From Dryomyza anilis (lineage: Eukaryota > Arthropoda > Insecta > Diptera > Dryomyzidae): a stretch of DNA of 64,000 nt. The notes under the pieces are model-generated. The model worked only from the letters and a program-made list of their open reading frames with translations, made no database searches and was not told the origin of the DNA. Position 1 is the stretch's first letter, and each line of letters begins with the position of its first letter. Shown here piece by piece: positions 61,913 to 64,000 of the stretch. The DNA lies in NCBI GenBank assembly GCA_951804985.1, contig OX638130.1:77680583-77744582 (forward strand). Reading direction: 5' to 3'. A program made the translations under genes and the position numbers.

Positions 61913-62777
61913 GTAAATAATATATACCTAATTTAAATGTTATGTTATCAGTATGAATGTAGAGTTTTTAAAGAGATAGCAAAAATTTCTGGTAATATGT
62001 AAAATGAGTGTTTGATTCTTCTATTTACATATTACTCCAACGCTTATTACACTAGACAACAGCCATTCTGCGAAACTCTGAAGACTAATTTTGTATTATG
62101 TAAAAGGAACCTCTGATTCCGAAAATGATTTAAAAACTGTTCTATGGATAGGTTTACGAGATATCGGCCGATAAAATATTTAACGAGCTTTGAAAAAGTT
62201 GGTATTAAATATTAGTGAATATTTCGCTATTCATATAACGGATGAAGTCGAGTGTTATACCAAATGAAACGTAATTATACATAAAGTAATTGCTTCTCAC
62301 ACCATTATTAATTCATTAGTTTTCGAGAATTCGACAAAATTTAAATTCATCAATATTTGAGTTTTTTTTTATTATTTTATTGTGTTTTAGGGTTGGAAAT
62401 AATTCTGGCTCTTTTCTTTTAATCAAAATTAAAATCTGAAAATTCCCATATTTAAAACATGATCACAACGTACACAAAATAAAACCTAAATAAAAGATTT
62501 TATATACTTGGTTTTCTATAAATTGAATATTTAACGAGGTATGAATTCCTTAAATGTTCACCCTATTTCTTGTATGGTGGGTGTTTTTTGTTGACCGATT
62601 TGAATCATTTGTTGTCATTGTATGTTATTACTTGTACGCTAAAACATAGTTAGACTAAATTTCATGGCATTCGGATTAGTATCGGATACCATCAGTCACA
62701 TGGACATGTCTACATCGACTTTGATATGAATTCTGGATACATGTATTTTCGTAAACCAAAGTACAATTATTTAAGTA
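61913..62777 (+). other. Usp7: Start of the next Usp7 intron
   Basis: Donor GTAAATAA at 61913. AT-rich, no gene seen. The following exon is not recognisable before the window ends. Confidence 0.6.
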
Positions 62778-64000
62778 TTAATATAGGCATATATCTAACA
62801 AATATTGTATGCTGGCGGGATCCGGCTGCTTGGTTTCATCTCCACCTCTCCACAGAAATATTTGTGCGTTTTGGTCTTCACGACGAACTCTATGAAACAT
62901 TTCTCGGATATCTACGCACAATCCAACCCGACCTTGCCGAAACTTGAAAAGAATGGATAGCAATGGTTTTGGCTGATATACATCGGGGCCCTTTATCAAC
63001 ATTGAGTTTAGAGACATGTCTCCAACATGACTGCCGCGTCTAAAAGAGTCAACGCTTATTTGCGTTACAGACAGCTTAATGCGGTAACTATCATGTGCGA
63101 TTATCAACTATGCAGTATTCTTCATTTTAACACATATTCGTCAATTTTCGACGGATACCATTTGTCGAACTCATAGTCTCGCTTCATCTTTTGCTCTACA
63201 AATTCAAGCCTTTTCAGCGCCATGTTGTAACTCACGTGTAAATTTACCTCATCTGTCTTCCATAAAAGCCCAGTCTCATATTGCTTTCCGACTTTTCGGG
63301 TGGTTTCCTCGAGAATACGTTGGGCTCATCAACATTTGATATGATGGGTTAAACTATTTTCATACCAAAATTTTCGAGAGGGAAATAATCGTGAACTTCT
63401 TTATGGAGATCTTCTGAAACGTTTAATCACAATCGATGCAATTAACTGAGGCTTTAGAGCAGCTTTCTTCATTTGAACCGAAAAGTATCCATCATAATTT
63501 TGTGTTAAGTGCGGAAAATCTATCGTCAAAATTTGGAACCTTTGTAGGACGTACAAATCCCATGTGCGGCAGACCAATTAAAATTTGAGGTACGCCATTA
63601 TAATAACTTTTAATTGATATGCTGTTTAATTCTGCAAATTCTAGACTTTGAGCAGGCAGCAGACTTTGAGCAGGTACGAACATTTCTAAATTCACAGCGC
63701 AATGCACCATCATGAGTTCCAGCAATTTCCAAATTAATATGTTGCGACATTTCACTTGTATTTTTTCCTCCAATCCATAGAAGAGACAAAACATCGGATG
63801 CGCCCTTCAGTCCAATCGCATTTTTGCACCATCATCAATGAAAGCGATTACCATGTCATTTGGGTCCATAGAAGTTAACTGGCAAATATTTGAAAAGTGT
63901 TTTCTTTTCCATTAGCTCGCTCGCAATACCATCAACAATAGCGGCTTGACTACTAGTAGTGTTGCTATTTGTAGTCGCATCATTGACCATGGAATTTACT
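62778..64000 (-). mobile_element. BEL/Pao retrotransposon pol remnant
   Basis: Minus strand, entering from the right edge. The aspartic protease region comes first: LFKYLPVNFYGPK, FIDDGA with the active-site Asp, then a deletion, GLKGASDVLSLLWIGGKN, and VPQILIGLPHMG. A linker follows (LWKTDEVNL-like and NMALKRLEFVEQKMKRDYEF in mixed frames). The reverse transcriptase start is VGDMSLNSMLIKGPDVYQPK, LLSILFKFRQGRVGLCVDIR, EMFHRVRREDQNAQIFLWRG. The order protease - RT, and words such as LKGPD, DIREMFHQ and FLWRDGD, are typical of the BEL/Pao group. It is cut off near 62810 before the YVDD motif. Frameshifts and stops show it is dead. No LTR is seen. Confidence 0.82.

Overview
The window reads as nuclear DNA of a higher (schizophoran) fly: very AT-rich, with short introns of about 55 bp in gene remnants, fly-like Usp7 exons, and RTE, CR1/Jockey-like, BEL/Pao, Tc1/mariner, hAT-like, TTAA-target and SINE repeats typical of insects. 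A tephritid or a close relative is possible but not proven. The only gene that looks intact is Usp7 (+ strand). Its first coding exon (42753-43940) carries the MATH domain and the catalytic Cys box. A second exon (60512-61912) carries the catalytic His/Asp part and the UBL region. They are separated by a 16.6 kb intron, and the C-terminal end lies beyond the window or beyond a further intron.

Layout: 1-13180 is an 8-bp satellite, (TATATAAA)n, interrupted by a 604-bp 5'-truncated RTE retrotransposon and by a nearly full-length RTE (6369-9676, minus strand) with a 50-codon ORF1 and an ORF2 broken by an 8-bp duplication. 13300-14050 holds a rhomboid-7/PARL remnant. 14160-27300 is a giant inverted-repeat structure about 13 kb long. 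Several TA-target elements sit in its arms and centre, and a 7.7 kb TIR element (19461-27163) in its right arm carries broken pieces of host genes (Pch2/TRIP13, an ERGIC2-like gene, beta-heavy spectrin/karst). 27301-42600 holds SINEs, MITE-like elements, PAXBP1/GCFC and TAF1-like remnants, and two nested TTAA-flanked elements carrying an aminopeptidase piece and a signal-peptide exon. 43941-60511 (Usp7 intron) holds a LINE interrupted by a SINE and a MITE, a nest of at least four layers of transposons at 51655-57693 with readable target duplications, and a degenerate tandem array of about 150-190 bp units. 61913-64000 holds a BEL/Pao pol remnant in the next Usp7 intron.

The most unusual theme is the presence of exon-intron fragments of several unrelated host genes inside or next to TIR elements. 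Where the element ends can be seen, the fragments point inward from the nearer terminus. This resembles plant Pack-type (gene-fragment capturing) transposons. That reading is inference and needs comparison with the parent genes and with other copies in the genome.
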